Shown one piece after another: positions 9,880 through 18,351 of a DNA stretch of 37,899 nucleotides (the stretch's first letter is position 1; each line of letters opens with the position of its first letter). The notes below the pieces were generated by a model. The model was not told where the DNA came from. It did not search any database and saw nothing but the letters and a program-made list of their open reading frames with translations. This DNA is from Desulfovibrio sp. (lineage in GTDB: Bacteria; Desulfobacterota; Desulfovibrionia; Desulfovibrionales; Desulfovibrionaceae): contig JAISTW010000042.1 of assembly GCA_031272405.1 (NCBI GenBank), positions 1-37,899 on the forward strand, written 5' to 3'. Both the position numbers and the translations under genes were made by a program.

Positions 9880-10962
9880 TCACGCGAATTTCATTCGTGC
9901 CGTGCCCCGCGTGTGGAAAGGCAGGCTGACCCGTTCGGCCTTGAGTTCGTTTCTGGCGGCTTTGATGAGGAAGTTTTGCTCTTCCGCGGCGGCGGCCTCC
10001 ACATAGGCCAAAGCGATGGCGCAACCGAGAGATGGCGCGAAGGAACCGCTGGTTACTCTGCCCACATCCACGCCGCCGGAAAGGGCCACAACATCTCCGT
10101 TGCGCGCGGCGCGTCGTCCCTCAAGGCGCAGGGCGATAAGACGCTCGCGGATGTTCATTGCTCCTTTTTTGCCCACATAGTCCGCCTCGCTGCTCAAAAG
10201 AGCGGCGAAACCGGCTTCCGCCGGACTGTGTTCCCCGTCGAGCTCATGACCGTACAGGGGCAGCCCGGCCTCCAGGCGCAACGTGTCGCGCGCGCCGAGG
10301 CCGGCGGGTTTGACCCGCGCGTCGTCCAGCAGGTTTTCCCACAGCGTCAGAACCTTGGCTGCGGGCAGGTAGAGCTCGTAACCCAGTTCTCCGGTGTAGC
10401 CGGTGCGGCTCACCAAGAGCGGAACCCCGTTGTAAACGGTTTCTCGAAACGAAAAATAGGGCAAATCGTGAAAATTTTGTCCAGTGGTCTGCTCCAGCAC
10501 AGACAGGGATTGCGGCCCCTGCAGGTCTATCTTGGCCGTGTCGTCCGATATGTCGTTCAGCGCGACCGCCGCGGGCAGACGCTCGCGCAGGATGGCGAAA
10601 TCGCCGGCCGCGCAGGCCGCGTTGACTACGATCATGAAACTGTCGGGGCCAAAGCGGTAGACGATGCAGTCGTCCAGAACGCCTCCAGCCGGATTGAGCA
10701 GGAAGCCGTAACGGCATTTGCCCTCTCTGAGTGTAGCCAGATTATGACTGACGGCGTGGGCCAAAGCGGCGTCGGCCGCCGGGCCTTCCACGCGAAATTC
10801 GCCCATGTGGCAGATGTCGAAAAGAGCTGCCCGAGCGCGGGTCTGTTCGTGTTCAACGACGATGCCTTCGTACTGAATGGGCATGAGCCAGCCGGCGAAG
10901 GGAGCCATTTTCGCGCCGTGGGCCGTGTGCCAGGCGGTGAGGGGGGTGTGCAGTTCCGTCAT
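9880..10962 (-). CDS. gcvT: Aminomethyltransferase (glycine cleavage T protein)
   Basis: This 360-residue protein transfers the methylene group from H-protein-bound aminomethyl lipoate to tetrahydrofolate, releasing ammonia. Typical segments: TPLTAWHTAHGAKMAPFAGW near the start, FDICHMGEFRVEGPAA, and SRTGYTGELGYELYLPA, followed by GLGARDTLRLEAGLPLYGHE. The frame is open to a TTG at 11025, but ATG 10962 has AAGGA 6 bases upstream and starts where the family does, so the longer form is rejected. It is 70 bases downstream of lplA; I found no glycine riboswitch fold in that gap, which is too short for a tandem one. Confidence 0.96.
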   Translation of the reverse strand: MTELHTPLTAWHTAHGAKMAPFAGWLMPIQYEGIVVEHEQTRARAALFDICHMGEFRVEGPAADAALAHAVSHNLATLREGKCRYGFLLNPAGGVLDDCIVYRFGPDSFMIVVNAACAAGDFAILRERLPAAVALNDISDDTAKIDLQGPQSLSVLEQTTGQNFHDLPYFSFRETVYNGVPLLVSRTGYTGELGYELYLPAAKVLTLWENLLDDARVKPAGLGARDTLRLEAGLPLYGHELDGEHSPAEAGFAALLSSEADYVGKKGAMNIRERLIALRLEGRRAARNGDVVALSGGVDVGRVTSGSFAPSLGCAIALAYVEAAAAEEQNFLIKAARNELKAERVSLPFHTRGTARMKFA

Positions 10963-11032
10963 GGGAATCCTTTGCATATCATTTGGCCGTTCCTGTTCTG
11001 TCGCTTCCACAAACAGCATTACCAAAACGAAA

Positions 11033-12007
11033 TCACTCTGTCAAAAAGCAGCGCATGGCGTCCGCATCGCAGCCGCTGAAAAACTCCTCCAGATCGGTCT
11101 CGGCCAGCACATGTTTCAGGGTCGCGCTGCGGCGTTTTTCGCCTGTGAGCAGCGCTTCCAGTTCCCCGATGGGTTTGGCGGAGAAAAAATCGCCATAAAT
11201 CCGACAGGACCGGATGATGCCGTCGCGCACATCAAGGCGCAGTTCGACGAGTCCCCAGGGAAAGCGTTCCCGCTTGCGTTCGCTGAAAGGGGGAGATGCC
11301 CCATAGTTCCATTTCCACAGGCGGTATTTGTTCCGGGCCAAGGTTTGCGCGGCCAGCGCGTCCCCGGGATTCAACGTGCCTTTGGCGTCGGCGCAGCGGG
11401 CGAGAAGGGCTTCCCTGAGCATTTCCATTGTCGTTCCCTGTGGCCAGAGTTCAGAGATATTGACCACTCTGGCGCGTATGGAGGCGACGCCCTTGGAGCG
11501 GATTTTTTCCGGCGCCGGAGTCAGAGCTTCGCACATGCGTTCAAAATCAAGACTCACCAACAGGGTGCCGTGATGCAGTATTTTGCCTCGGCTCAGCAGC
11601 TGCGCGTTGCCGGAGATTTTGCGGCCGTCGGCTTCCAGGTCATTGCGGCCGGAAATATGCGTTGTGACGCCCACATCTTGCAGAGACAGCCTGACAGGTT
11701 CCAAAAAACGCAAAAAATCGACTTTGGCGCTGGACCTGTTTTCCAGAAAGGAGAAATTGAGATTGCCGGCGTCGTGGTATACGGCGCCACCGCCAGTCAT
11801 GCGCCGCACAACGGGCAGATTTTCACGCTGGACGTATGCGGCGTTGACTTCCTCGGCCGTACACTGGTTGCGCCCCACGATGACGGATGGGTTGTTTTGC
11901 CAAAGCAGAAAAAAGCCCGGATGTTCCGGCGGCAGGGTGGTGAAAAGTCGTTCTTCCAGGGCCAGATTGAAGGTCGGGTCAAAGGAGTCGAGGGAAAGGA
12001 ATTCCAT
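11033..12007 (-). CDS. lplA: Lipoate-protein ligase A
   Basis: This 324-residue protein activates lipoate with ATP to lipoyl-AMP and transfers it to target lysines. The signature RRMTGGGAVYHD lies at residues 68-79, with the adenylate-binding lysine near K130 in ADGRKISGNAQ. The C-terminal accessory domain (about 230-324, with KWNYGASPPF) is present, so it should carry out both half-reactions. The frame continues 86 residues upstream to 12265 through tatD in another frame with no similarity; ATG 12007, giving MEFLSLDSFDPTFNLALEE, fits the family. Its position directly before gcvT and gcvH suggests GcvH as substrate. Confidence 0.94.
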   Translation of the reverse strand: MEFLSLDSFDPTFNLALEERLFTTLPPEHPGFFLLWQNNPSVIVGRNQCTAEEVNAAYVQRENLPVVRRMTGGGAVYHDAGNLNFSFLENRSSAKVDFLRFLEPVRLSLQDVGVTTHISGRNDLEADGRKISGNAQLLSRGKILHHGTLLVSLDFERMCEALTPAPEKIRSKGVASIRARVVNISELWPQGTTMEMLREALLARCADAKGTLNPGDALAAQTLARNKYRLWKWNYGASPPFSERKRERFPWGLVELRLDVRDGIIRSCRIYGDFFSAKPIGELEALLTGEKRRSATLKHVLAETDLEEFFSGCDADAMRCFLTE

Positions 12008-12047
12008 GCGGGTGATTCTGTGCGTTCGCGGTGGATGTTTTACAGCA

Positions 12048-12866
12048 TCACAGCCCGAAAAAACGCCGCGCGTTGTCGCCGCAGGTCTGCCAGACTTCCT
12101 CCGGGCTCTGTCCGCGCGCGGCGGCCGCGGCATGGGCCGTGAAGACCGTGTTGGCCGGTTCGTTGCGTGTACCGCGCCAGGGTTCAGGCGCGAGGTAGGG
12201 GCAGTCTGTTTCCAGCAAAAGGCGCTCAGCCGGAATAGCGGCCACGGCCTCGCGCAGTGCGGCATTGCCCTTGTAAGTGACCGGCCCGGGCACGGATATA
12301 TGCCAGCCGTTGGTCAAAATGCGCCGGGCCAGTTTTAGCCCGCCGCCGAAACAATGCCACAGAAGGGGGTAATCTTTGAAGCCCAGCGTCTCCAGAATGG
12401 CCAGGGTTTGTTCCTCCGCCTCGCGGCAGTGCAGGGCCACAGGCCTGTCCAGTTTACGCGCCAGAGCGAGTTGAGCCGTGAAGGCCAGCATCTGCGCTTC
12501 ACGCGGACAGTCCTTCCAGTGAAAGTCCAGACCGATTTCTCCCACAGCTTTCAGACGGGCGTCGTTGAAGGCTTCACGCATGGCGGCAAGGTTCTCATCG
12601 TTGCATCGCTGCCCCTCGCACGGATGTATGCCCAAAAGAAAAAATATATCCGAGTCCGCCTCAAAAAACGCTTTACGCGAGGCAAAATCTTCCGGATTGA
12701 GAAAGACGCAGCCGATTTGCGCAAGCCCGACAGCTCGAGCGCGTTCCAGAACAACAGCCCTGTCGGAGTCAAATTCCGGTCCGTCAAGGTGGGCGTGGCT
12801 GTCCACGCCGCCTTTGGGCAGAGCCATTGTCAGCGGATCAATGCGCCGGATTTTTTTGTGTCCCAT
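12048..12866 (-). CDS. tatD: TatD family metal-dependent hydrolase (putative DNase)
   Basis: This 272-residue TIM-barrel hydrolase has the metal-binding HAHLD at residues 24-28, E110 in GEIGLDFH, the later His residues in ALHCREA and WHCFGG, and the ETDCPYLAPEP motif. The TatD/YcfH family includes 3'-5' exonucleases and D-aminoacyl-tRNA deacylase-like enzymes; the exact substrate is uncertain. Starting at ATG 12866 it overlaps the mnmA end by 37 bases. An internal ATG at 12827 would remove the overlap and also keep the barrel intact; ribosome sites are weak for both. lplA follows after 40 bases. Confidence 0.92.
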   Translation of the reverse strand: MGHKKIRRIDPLTMALPKGGVDSHAHLDGPEFDSDRAVVLERARAVGLAQIGCVFLNPEDFASRKAFFEADSDIFFLLGIHPCEGQRCNDENLAAMREAFNDARLKAVGEIGLDFHWKDCPREAQMLAFTAQLALARKLDRPVALHCREAEEQTLAILETLGFKDYPLLWHCFGGGLKLARRILTNGWHISVPGPVTYKGNAALREAVAAIPAERLLLETDCPYLAPEPWRGTRNEPANTVFTAHAAAAARGQSPEEVWQTCGDNARRFFGL

Positions 12867-13957
12867 TTTGTGTATTCCACTGTTTCAATAATGCCGCCCG
12901 CCAAAGCCCGCTCATTTTTGTCATAAATAACGACAAGTTGGCCAGGCGCAGCGGGGAATTCCGGGTTTTCCAGGCTGACGTGCAGGCGGCCTTCTCTTGC
13001 CTTCACAAGCGCCGGGGCCGCCGCGCGGCGGTATCGCAGACGCGCGAAAACACGTTCCGGCCACCGGTCGGGGTCGGACAAAAAATTGGCTTTGCCGGTG
13101 GAGCAGCCGTTCATGCCCAGAAGTGATTTGCCGCCGACAATGAGCGCGTTGCGTCCGGCATCCTTGCAAAGCACATGAAGTGGTTCCGGGTGGGCTATGC
13201 CGATGCCGCGCCGCTGCCCCTCGGTATAACGCCACAAACCTTGGTGTCTGCCGATTTCGTGCAGTTCTCCCGCGCCATCGGCCAACAGGATGGGGCCGGG
13301 ACCGGGGATATGATCGCCGGAACGCGACCAGTGGTCGAGCAGATAATCACGGCAGGCGTCCGGTCCTGCTCCGGAGACAAAACAGAGGTCATTGCTGGGA
13401 GTCGGCAGAGGAACATCCAAACCTTCCTCGGCGACACGCGCGGCGCACCAGTTTTTTGTCTTTTCGGCCAGGGGGAAGCGCGCGCGGCGCAGGCGTTCCT
13501 TCCCGACCAGACTCAAAAAGTAGCTTTGATCCCTGCTTTTGTCTTCTGCGACGTAAAGCCCGGGAATTTCTTCATCCGGCAGATCCTTGAGACGCGCGTA
13601 GTGGCCTGTGGCCAGTTTGTCGGCGCCCAGAGACAGAGCGGCGTCCAGCAACGCACCGAATTTGACATGTCGGTTGCACAGGGAGCAGGGGTTCGGCGTG
13701 CGTCCTTCGGCATAACTCCGGGCAAAGGGGGTGATGACCTCCCGCAGGAAGACGGCCCGCAGATCAACAACATGCAGCGGCACCGACAGTATCCCGCATG
13801 CTCGTTCCAGTCCGGGCAGGGGATCTGTTTTGGCTGCTTGCGGAGCGAACAGACCGTGCAGGGCCAGTACTCCGGAACCTGTCTTTTGCGCCGCCTGTCT
13901 TTCGAGCGTCAGGGCGCAGAGGCTGTCCACGCCGCCGCTGACCGCCACGGCGATCAT
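12830..13957 (-). CDS. mnmA: tRNA-specific 2-thiouridylase
   Basis: This 375-residue enzyme makes the 2-thiouridine at position 34 of Lys, Glu and Gln tRNAs. It begins with the PP-loop AVSGGVDS for ATP binding. The catalytic cysteine pair appears in TPNPCSLCNRHVKFG and in SNDLCFVSGAG; GHYARL is the conserved tRNA/ATP region, and GLWRYTEGQRRGIGI is a strong family marker. GGAG precedes ATG 13957. It starts 5 bases after the cyclophilin stop. The N-terminal region is slightly compact compared with E. coli MnmA, but all active-site elements are present. Confidence 0.95.
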   Translation of the reverse strand: MIAVAVSGGVDSLCALTLERQAAQKTGSGVLALHGLFAPQAAKTDPLPGLERACGILSVPLHVVDLRAVFLREVITPFARSYAEGRTPNPCSLCNRHVKFGALLDAALSLGADKLATGHYARLKDLPDEEIPGLYVAEDKSRDQSYFLSLVGKERLRRARFPLAEKTKNWCAARVAEEGLDVPLPTPSNDLCFVSGAGPDACRDYLLDHWSRSGDHIPGPGPILLADGAGELHEIGRHQGLWRYTEGQRRGIGIAHPEPLHVLCKDAGRNALIVGGKSLLGMNGCSTGKANFLSDPDRWPERVFARLRYRRAAAPALVKAREGRLHVSLENPEFPAAPGQLVVIYDKNERALAGGIIETVEYTKWDTKKSGALIR

Positions 13958-13962
13958 GGTGT

Positions 13963-14580
13963 TTACTCCGAGGTCAGGATTGCTTTGTTGATGACAACGG
14001 GGCTGACGGGCACATCGTCAAAAAGGCCCCGCTTGCCGGTTGCGGCGGCCTCAATTTTGTCCACTACGTCCTGCCCCTTGATCACTTTGCCGAAGACGGC
14101 ATAACCCCAGCCTTGGGGCGTAGAGCTTTTGAAATCAAGGAAGGCGTTGTCCCTGGTGTTGATGAAAAATTGGGACGTCGCCGAGTGCGGATCGTTGGTG
14201 CGGGCCATGGCTATGGTGTATTTGACGTTTTTCAGGCCGTTGTTGGCTTCATTGCGTATGGCGACACGGGTGGGTTTTTGTTTCATTTCGGGCGTGAATC
14301 CTCCCCCTTGTATCATAAAACCTTTGATGACGCGGTGAAAAATGACGCCGTCGTAATGCCCGGACTTGACGTACTGGATAAAATTGGCCGTGGATATGGG
14401 GGCCTTGCGTTCGTCCAGACGCACCAGAATATCCCCCTTGTTTGTCGCAAGTTTCACCACCGGCGCCTGAGTCGCCCTGGGCGGCGCGGCGGCGTCGTTT
14501 TGAGCGGCTGGAAGAGACGAAGCGGACAGAAAGAATAACAGGGCGCACAAAAGCAGGCCGCGGACGGGAAAGGTTGGCAT
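13963..14580 (-). CDS. Periplasmic cyclophilin-type peptidyl-prolyl isomerase
   Basis: From ATG 14580 this is 205 residues: a signal peptide (basic MPTFPVRG, hydrophobic LLLCALLFFLSASS, cleavage near LPAAQ) followed by a cyclophilin domain. The catalytic region contains VIFHRVIKGFMIQGGGFTP and, later, ATSQFFINTRDNAFLD and YAVFGKVIKGQDVVDKI. It should act on periplasmic proteins, resembling PpiA. AAGGAG lies before ATG 14580; the longer start at 14619 adds a tail before the signal peptide and is rejected. It is the first gene of the minus-strand run leading to gcvPB. Confidence 0.95.
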   Translation of the reverse strand: MPTFPVRGLLLCALLFFLSASSLPAAQNDAAAPPRATQAPVVKLATNKGDILVRLDERKAPISTANFIQYVKSGHYDGVIFHRVIKGFMIQGGGFTPEMKQKPTRVAIRNEANNGLKNVKYTIAMARTNDPHSATSQFFINTRDNAFLDFKSSTPQGWGYAVFGKVIKGQDVVDKIEAAATGKRGLFDDVPVSPVVINKAILTSE

Positions 14581-14639
14581 GGCGACTCCTTGTCGTTCGT
14601 GTTTCACCTTGACTAGCATATTTTTTCAGAAAAAGCCAC

Positions 14640-14669
14640 TTGCCAGACGGCGGGAAAATCTTATATATT
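14640..14669 (+). promoter_or_regulatory. Sigma-70-type promoter for the Bax-inhibitor-like gene
   Basis: TTGCCA (14640-14645) and TATATT (14664-14669) are separated by 18 bases, each 5 of 6 to consensus. They lie in the AT-rich divergent gap between the cyclophilin gene and the plus-strand membrane-protein gene. Start of transcription would be near 14676, leaving an AT-rich leader of about 50 bases before AGGAGG and ATG 14727. The minus-strand promoter for the cyclophilin operon must lie in the same gap, but I see only a weak TATGCT candidate. Confidence 0.5.
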
Positions 14670-14726
14670 ATCAAGAAACAGGCCCGTTTGTTTATATAAA
14701 TATTTATTTACTCGTCAGGAGGAACC

Positions 14727-15431
14727 ATGTCCCCCGAAGTTCGCACCATCGCCCAAAGCGGCATCAGCGCAGTCTCTGTTTACATGCGTCAGGTCTATCA
14801 ATGGATGACGGCCGGTCTGGCCGCTACGGCCGCTGTCGCCTATGGGGTGGCCGGCTCCCCCGGTCTGCAGGAAGTCATCCTGGGTAACACCATTGTCATG
14901 ATCGGCCTTGTTATCGCCCAGTTTGGCCTTGTCATCGCCCTGTCCTCATCGGTGCACAAAATGTCGGCCTCGACGGCTACCGCCCTTTTTCTGCTCTATT
15001 CCATACTCACAGGGGCCGTGCTCTCGTCTGTTTTTGTGATCTACCCCATCGCATCCATTTCCAACGCCTTTCTGGTCACGGCCGGAACCTTTTTCGCCAT
15101 GTCGGTTTACGGCACGGTGACCAAACGCGATCTGACGGCTTTCGGCTCCTTTTTGGGCATGGGGCTTATCGGTCTGATCATCGCCATGCTGGTCAATGTG
15201 TTTCTCAAGAGCAGCATGATGGATTTTATAGTCAGTTGCCTTGGCGTGCTGATATTCACCGGTCTTACCGCCTACGACACGCAAAAGATTCGTAATTTCG
15301 GTTTGGGCGCGCCCCTGAGCGACGGCACAGCCATGCGGCGCGGGGCCATATTGGGCGCGTTGACTCTGTATCTTGATTTCATCAATTTGTTTTTGATGAT
15401 GCTGCGCTTTTTTGGCGGCAACCGCGATTGA
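14727..15431 (+). CDS. Bax inhibitor-1 / YccA family membrane protein
   Basis: This 234-residue protein has seven hydrophobic segments and the family end signature with conserved acids: LTAYDTQKIRN near residue 190 and GALTLYLDFINLFLMMLRFFG at the C-terminus. BI-1/YccA proteins are inner-membrane proteins; characterised bacterial members act as pH-sensitive calcium leak channels or interact with the FtsH protease. AGGAGG precedes ATG 14727. It has its own promoter and its own terminator, so it looks monocistronic. Confidence 0.93.
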   Translation: MSPEVRTIAQSGISAVSVYMRQVYQWMTAGLAATAAVAYGVAGSPGLQEVILGNTIVMIGLVIAQFGLVIALSSSVHKMSASTATALFLLYSILTGAVLSSVFVIYPIASISNAFLVTAGTFFAMSVYGTVTKRDLTAFGSFLGMGLIGLIIAMLVNVFLKSSMMDFIVSCLGVLIFTGLTAYDTQKIRNFGLGAPLSDGTAMRRGAILGALTLYLDFINLFLMMLRFFGGNRD

Positions 15432-15458
15432 AGTTTACAAAAAACGGCGGCTTATACG

Positions 15459-15497
15459 GCCCGTCCGTTCCCGACGACAGGGGCGGGCGGGCTTTTT
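15459..15497 (+). terminator. Intrinsic terminator of the Bax-inhibitor-like gene
   Basis: A 13-bp stem (15459-15471 with 15480-15492, including three G-U pairs) closes an 8-base loop and is followed directly by TTTTT at 15493-15497. It lies 28 bases after the stop at 15431 and ends 22 bases before the murJ start, so murJ needs read-through or its own promoter downstream or within the upstream gene. Confidence 0.8.
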
Positions 15498-15519
15498 CGT
15501 TCCGCAAAGGCGGCTTTTG

Positions 15520-17103
15520 ATGGGAATATTTTCCGCACCGCAGCGTATGGGCGCGGCGGCCGCCTTGCTGGCCGTGAGCGCCCTTTGTTCCCGCTTGATG
15601 GGGCTTGTGCGGGACAAAGTCATTTCCTGGCAGTTCGGCGCCGGGACGGAGGCGGACATGTACTTCGCGGCCTTCGTGGTGCCGGATTGCATCAATTATC
15701 TTCTTGCCGGCGGCTTCATGTCCATCACCATCATGCCCTTGCTGGCGACGCGTTTCCAGGAGGACGAAGCGGACGCCTGGCGCTTTTTTTCCTGTGTTTT
15801 CTGCTGGATGTTTACAGCCTCTGTTCTGCTGTCCCTGTTGGGCATGGTTTTCGCTCGGGATCTGGCCCGGTTGGCGGCTCCGGGATTTACAACCGGGCAG
15901 CATGCGCGACTGGCTTTTTTCATGCGCCTTGTCCTGCCCGCCCAAGTGTTTTTTTTGTCCGGCGCCTGTTTCACGGCCCTTTTGTACCTCAGGCGTCAGT
16001 TCCGTGTTCCGGCCCTGACGCCTCTTATATATAACATCTGCATCATTGCTTTCGGCGTGTCCGCGCCCTGGTGGGGAGCGGTTCTCGGCGACGCCGCGCA
16101 GGGCATGACAGGTTATTGCGTCGGCGTGACCGTTGGTGCCGCCCTGGGCGCCTTTTTGCTGCCCTGGCGTGTGGCTGCTCAGGGAGGCCTCCGTCTTTAT
16201 CCGGTGTGGCGGCACAGGCTTATGGGACGTTTCTTGCTGGTGGCTCTGCCGCTCATGCTAGGGCAGACCATCGTCATGCTGGATGAACAGTTTCTGCGCG
16301 TTTTCGGCAGCCTGGCCGGAGAGGGCGTGGTAAGTCTGCTCAACTATGCCCGCCGTATCGCCCAAGTTCCGGTGGGGCTGGTGGGACAGGCTGCTGCTGC
16401 TGCTTCCTACCCTTTTTTGGTCAGCTTGCTCGCGCAGGGCGATGAGGATCTCTTCAACAGGACCCTGCAAAAAGCCCTGTCGAGCGGGTTGGGTCTGATT
16501 GTGCCTTGCGCCCTGTGCCTTGCGGCCTGCGCTTGGCCTGTTCTGGCCGTGATTTTTCAAGGCGGGCGTTTCGGGGAGACGGAAACCCTGTCCACCTTGC
16601 CGCTGACGCGCATTATGCTGGCGTCAACGCCTTTCTGGGTGGTCTATATGGTGTTGGTGCGCGGTTATTACGCCTGCGGGGATACGCTCACGCCCGCCGT
16701 CGTCGGCACGGTGATGACCCTCGTCTGTCTGCCCGTTTATTATTATTGGGCGGCTCCGGCTGGAGCCGCATACATTGCCGTGCTCTCCGGGTTGAGTGTG
16801 ACGTTGTATGCGTTGTGGTTGGCCTGGATATGGGCACGCCGACGCGGAAGCTCGGCATTTGCCGGGGTCGCCGCGCTTGCGCTGCGCGCGCTGATCTGCT
16901 CATCGCCCGCAGCGGCGGCGGCCTGGCTGGCGAGTCGCTGCTGCATGGAACAGCTTCCTCTTCCGTCCATAGCTGCGGCCTGTCTGTCACTGGTTGTGGG
17001 GAGCGCGGCCTTTGGCCTGATTTTTGTTCCCTGTTCCCGTCTGCTGGCGCCGACGTTGCTGGGACCGTTTTTCGACTGGTTAGGAAAACGCAAAGACGGA
17101 TAA
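15520..17103 (+). CDS. murJ: Lipid II flippase MurJ (MviN)
   Basis: This 527-residue polytopic protein is of the MOP exporter superfamily with about 14 membrane segments. Family features: LCSRLMGLVRDKVISWQFGAGTEADMYFAAF near the N-terminus with the conserved Arg residues, and YARRIAQVPVGLVGQAAAAASYPFLVS in the middle. It flips lipid-linked peptidoglycan precursor across the inner membrane. The frame opens at 15412 inside the previous gene, but ATG 15520 (MGIFSAPQRMGAAAALLAVS) has AAAGG upstream and fits the family. The terminator before it ends at 15497. It converges on the histidine phosphatase gene, with 34 bases between stops and no clear terminator. Confidence 0.94.
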   Translation: MGIFSAPQRMGAAAALLAVSALCSRLMGLVRDKVISWQFGAGTEADMYFAAFVVPDCINYLLAGGFMSITIMPLLATRFQEDEADAWRFFSCVFCWMFTASVLLSLLGMVFARDLARLAAPGFTTGQHARLAFFMRLVLPAQVFFLSGACFTALLYLRRQFRVPALTPLIYNICIIAFGVSAPWWGAVLGDAAQGMTGYCVGVTVGAALGAFLLPWRVAAQGGLRLYPVWRHRLMGRFLLVALPLMLGQTIVMLDEQFLRVFGSLAGEGVVSLLNYARRIAQVPVGLVGQAAAAASYPFLVSLLAQGDEDLFNRTLQKALSSGLGLIVPCALCLAACAWPVLAVIFQGGRFGETETLSTLPLTRIMLASTPFWVVYMVLVRGYYACGDTLTPAVVGTVMTLVCLPVYYYWAAPAGAAYIAVLSGLSVTLYALWLAWIWARRRGSSAFAGVAALALRALICSSPAAAAAWLASRCCMEQLPLPSIAAACLSLVVGSAAFGLIFVPCSRLLAPTLLGPFFDWLGKRKDG

Positions 17104-17137
17104 TTGTTTTCGGCATCCACGTCGTTGCGCCTGCCGT

Positions 17138-17719
17138 CTACCATCCGGGGAGAAAGGCGCGGCAGGCGTAAGGCTGGGGAATGCGCAACACGTCGTTGAG
17201 CGGCAAGGCCAGATATTCGGCCAGGAGGACTTTGTTGAGTCCGGCGTGCCCCACGGCAAGCACAAGGCCATCGCTGCGGCGGGAACGAATATCGGCAAGG
17301 GCTGCCAGAGCCCGGTTGCGGAGCATGAGGAAGCTTTCCCCTTCTTCCGGCTGAAAGGCGGCCATGTTCCGGCCTCGCGCTTCGTACTGGCCGGGGAAGT
17401 CGCGTTCCACCTCAAGCCGCGTTCGTCCTTCCCAGCGGCCCAAGCTTATTTCCCGTAGTCCCGGGAAGCAGAGCAGGGGTGCGTCCGGGATTGCCGCCGC
17501 CAAAATGGCCGCGCTCTCCCGACTGCGGACGAGATCGGAGCAGCAGACGGCTTTTGGCGTTTCCATGTTTCCGCTGTTGATTTCCCATGCCAATTCCTCG
17601 CTCAGAGCGCGCATACGGGCACGCCCAACATCGCTCAGGGAAACGTCGGATGCGCCGATAAATCTGCGCTCCGGGTTGGGGAGCAAATCGCCGTGCCGGA
17701 CAAGCAAAAGGTTCTTCAT
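17138..17719 (-). CDS. Histidine phosphatase family protein at the end of the MOP cluster
   Basis: This 193-residue protein has the phosphohistidine nucleophile RHG at residues 8-10, CSDLVRSRESA (second Arg), the acid in PEEGES and the second His in VGHAG. These are the standard catalytic residues of the phosphoglycerate-mutase-like branch that includes CobC-type alpha-ribazole phosphatases. Its ATG overlaps the stop of the nucleotidyltransferase gene by four bases, so it is translationally coupled to the MOP cluster. A role in nucleotide or cofactor-phosphate hydrolysis is an inference; no cobalamin genes are nearby to support CobC. Confidence 0.88.
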   Translation of the reverse strand: MKNLLLVRHGDLLPNPERRFIGASDVSLSDVGRARMRALSEELAWEINSGNMETPKAVCCSDLVRSRESAAILAAAIPDAPLLCFPGLREISLGRWEGRTRLEVERDFPGQYEARGRNMAAFQPEEGESFLMLRNRALAALADIRSRRSDGLVLAVGHAGLNKVLLAEYLALPLNDVLRIPQPYACRAFLPGW

Positions 17720-18351
17720 GGTAAACGGTGGTTCAGGGCAAGGGCGCGCAGACGCGCGTAATCGTCCGGACTATCCATGTCTTCCGTGACGCCGGGGTCG
17801 CCCGTCTCAAGCGCAAGCACATCCTGCTCGGGCAGGGAGGCCAAAGCTCCGCGCAGGCCGTTTTCTCCGCTGTGAGAGAGAATGGCGCGTTTGAAGACGT
17901 CCGGTACAAGGAGAGGGTGTCCTTCTCGTCCGTCACAGAGGGGGATGACGACAACAGGGGATTCCGCCCGCGCGATCCGGGCTGCGTGCGTCCTGGCCAG
18001 CAGGTGCGCTGTGGCCGTGCGCACCAGGGGGACGTCCACAGGGTGGATGAAAAAGGCGTCGCTGTCCGGCGGCGCGGCGCGCAACCCAACGCAAACGGAG
18101 GAAAACATGCCGTCATCCGGGCGTGGATTGCGCGCGACAGTCAGCGAGAGCGCCTTGGCGGCCGCTTCCACTTGTTCGGCATGACAGCCGCTGATAACAA
18201 GAATATCCTCAAAACCGGCGGCGCGGTACAGACGGGCCAGTCCCTCCAGGGCGGAGCGCTCGACGTCGTCCCTAGGCAGGGGCAGCAGCGCCTTGATCTT
18301 GCCCATGCGGGAGGATTGCCCGGCCGCCAATATAATTGGGCAGAATTTCAT
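17716..18351 (-). CDS. MobA/MocA-like nucleotidyltransferase (DVU_1551-type)
   Basis: This 211-residue NTP transferase starts PIILAAGQSSRMGKIKALLPL, the nucleotide-binding signature of the MobA/MocA/IspD group, and has RNPRPDDGMFSSVCVGL and IHPVDVPLV (metal-binding Asp) as in MocA. MocA attaches CMP to molybdopterin to give MCD, and the D. gigas aldehyde oxidoreductase carries MCD; I infer that this protein supplies the MOP cofactor. It overlaps genes on both sides by four bases (ATGA type). I recall an NCBI family named after DVU_1551 for this protein. CTP versus GTP preference cannot be read with certainty from sequence. Confidence 0.87.
   Translation of the reverse strand: MKFCPIILAAGQSSRMGKIKALLPLPRDDVERSALEGLARLYRAAGFEDILVISGCHAEQVEAAAKALSLTVARNPRPDDGMFSSVCVGLRAAPPDSDAFFIHPVDVPLVRTATAHLLARTHAARIARAESPVVVIPLCDGREGHPLLVPDVFKRAILSHSGENGLRGALASLPEQDVLALETGDPGVTEDMDSPDDYARLRALALNHRLP

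Noticed and set aside
10963-11032. Glycine riboswitch before gcvT
   Set aside because: The lplA-gcvT gap is only 70 bases, too short for a tandem glycine riboswitch, and shows no matching conserved core.
9913-12142. Plus-strand frames of 388 and 421 residues opposite gcvT and lplA
   Set aside because: Antisense shadows in a high-GC region; no motifs, no ribosome sites.
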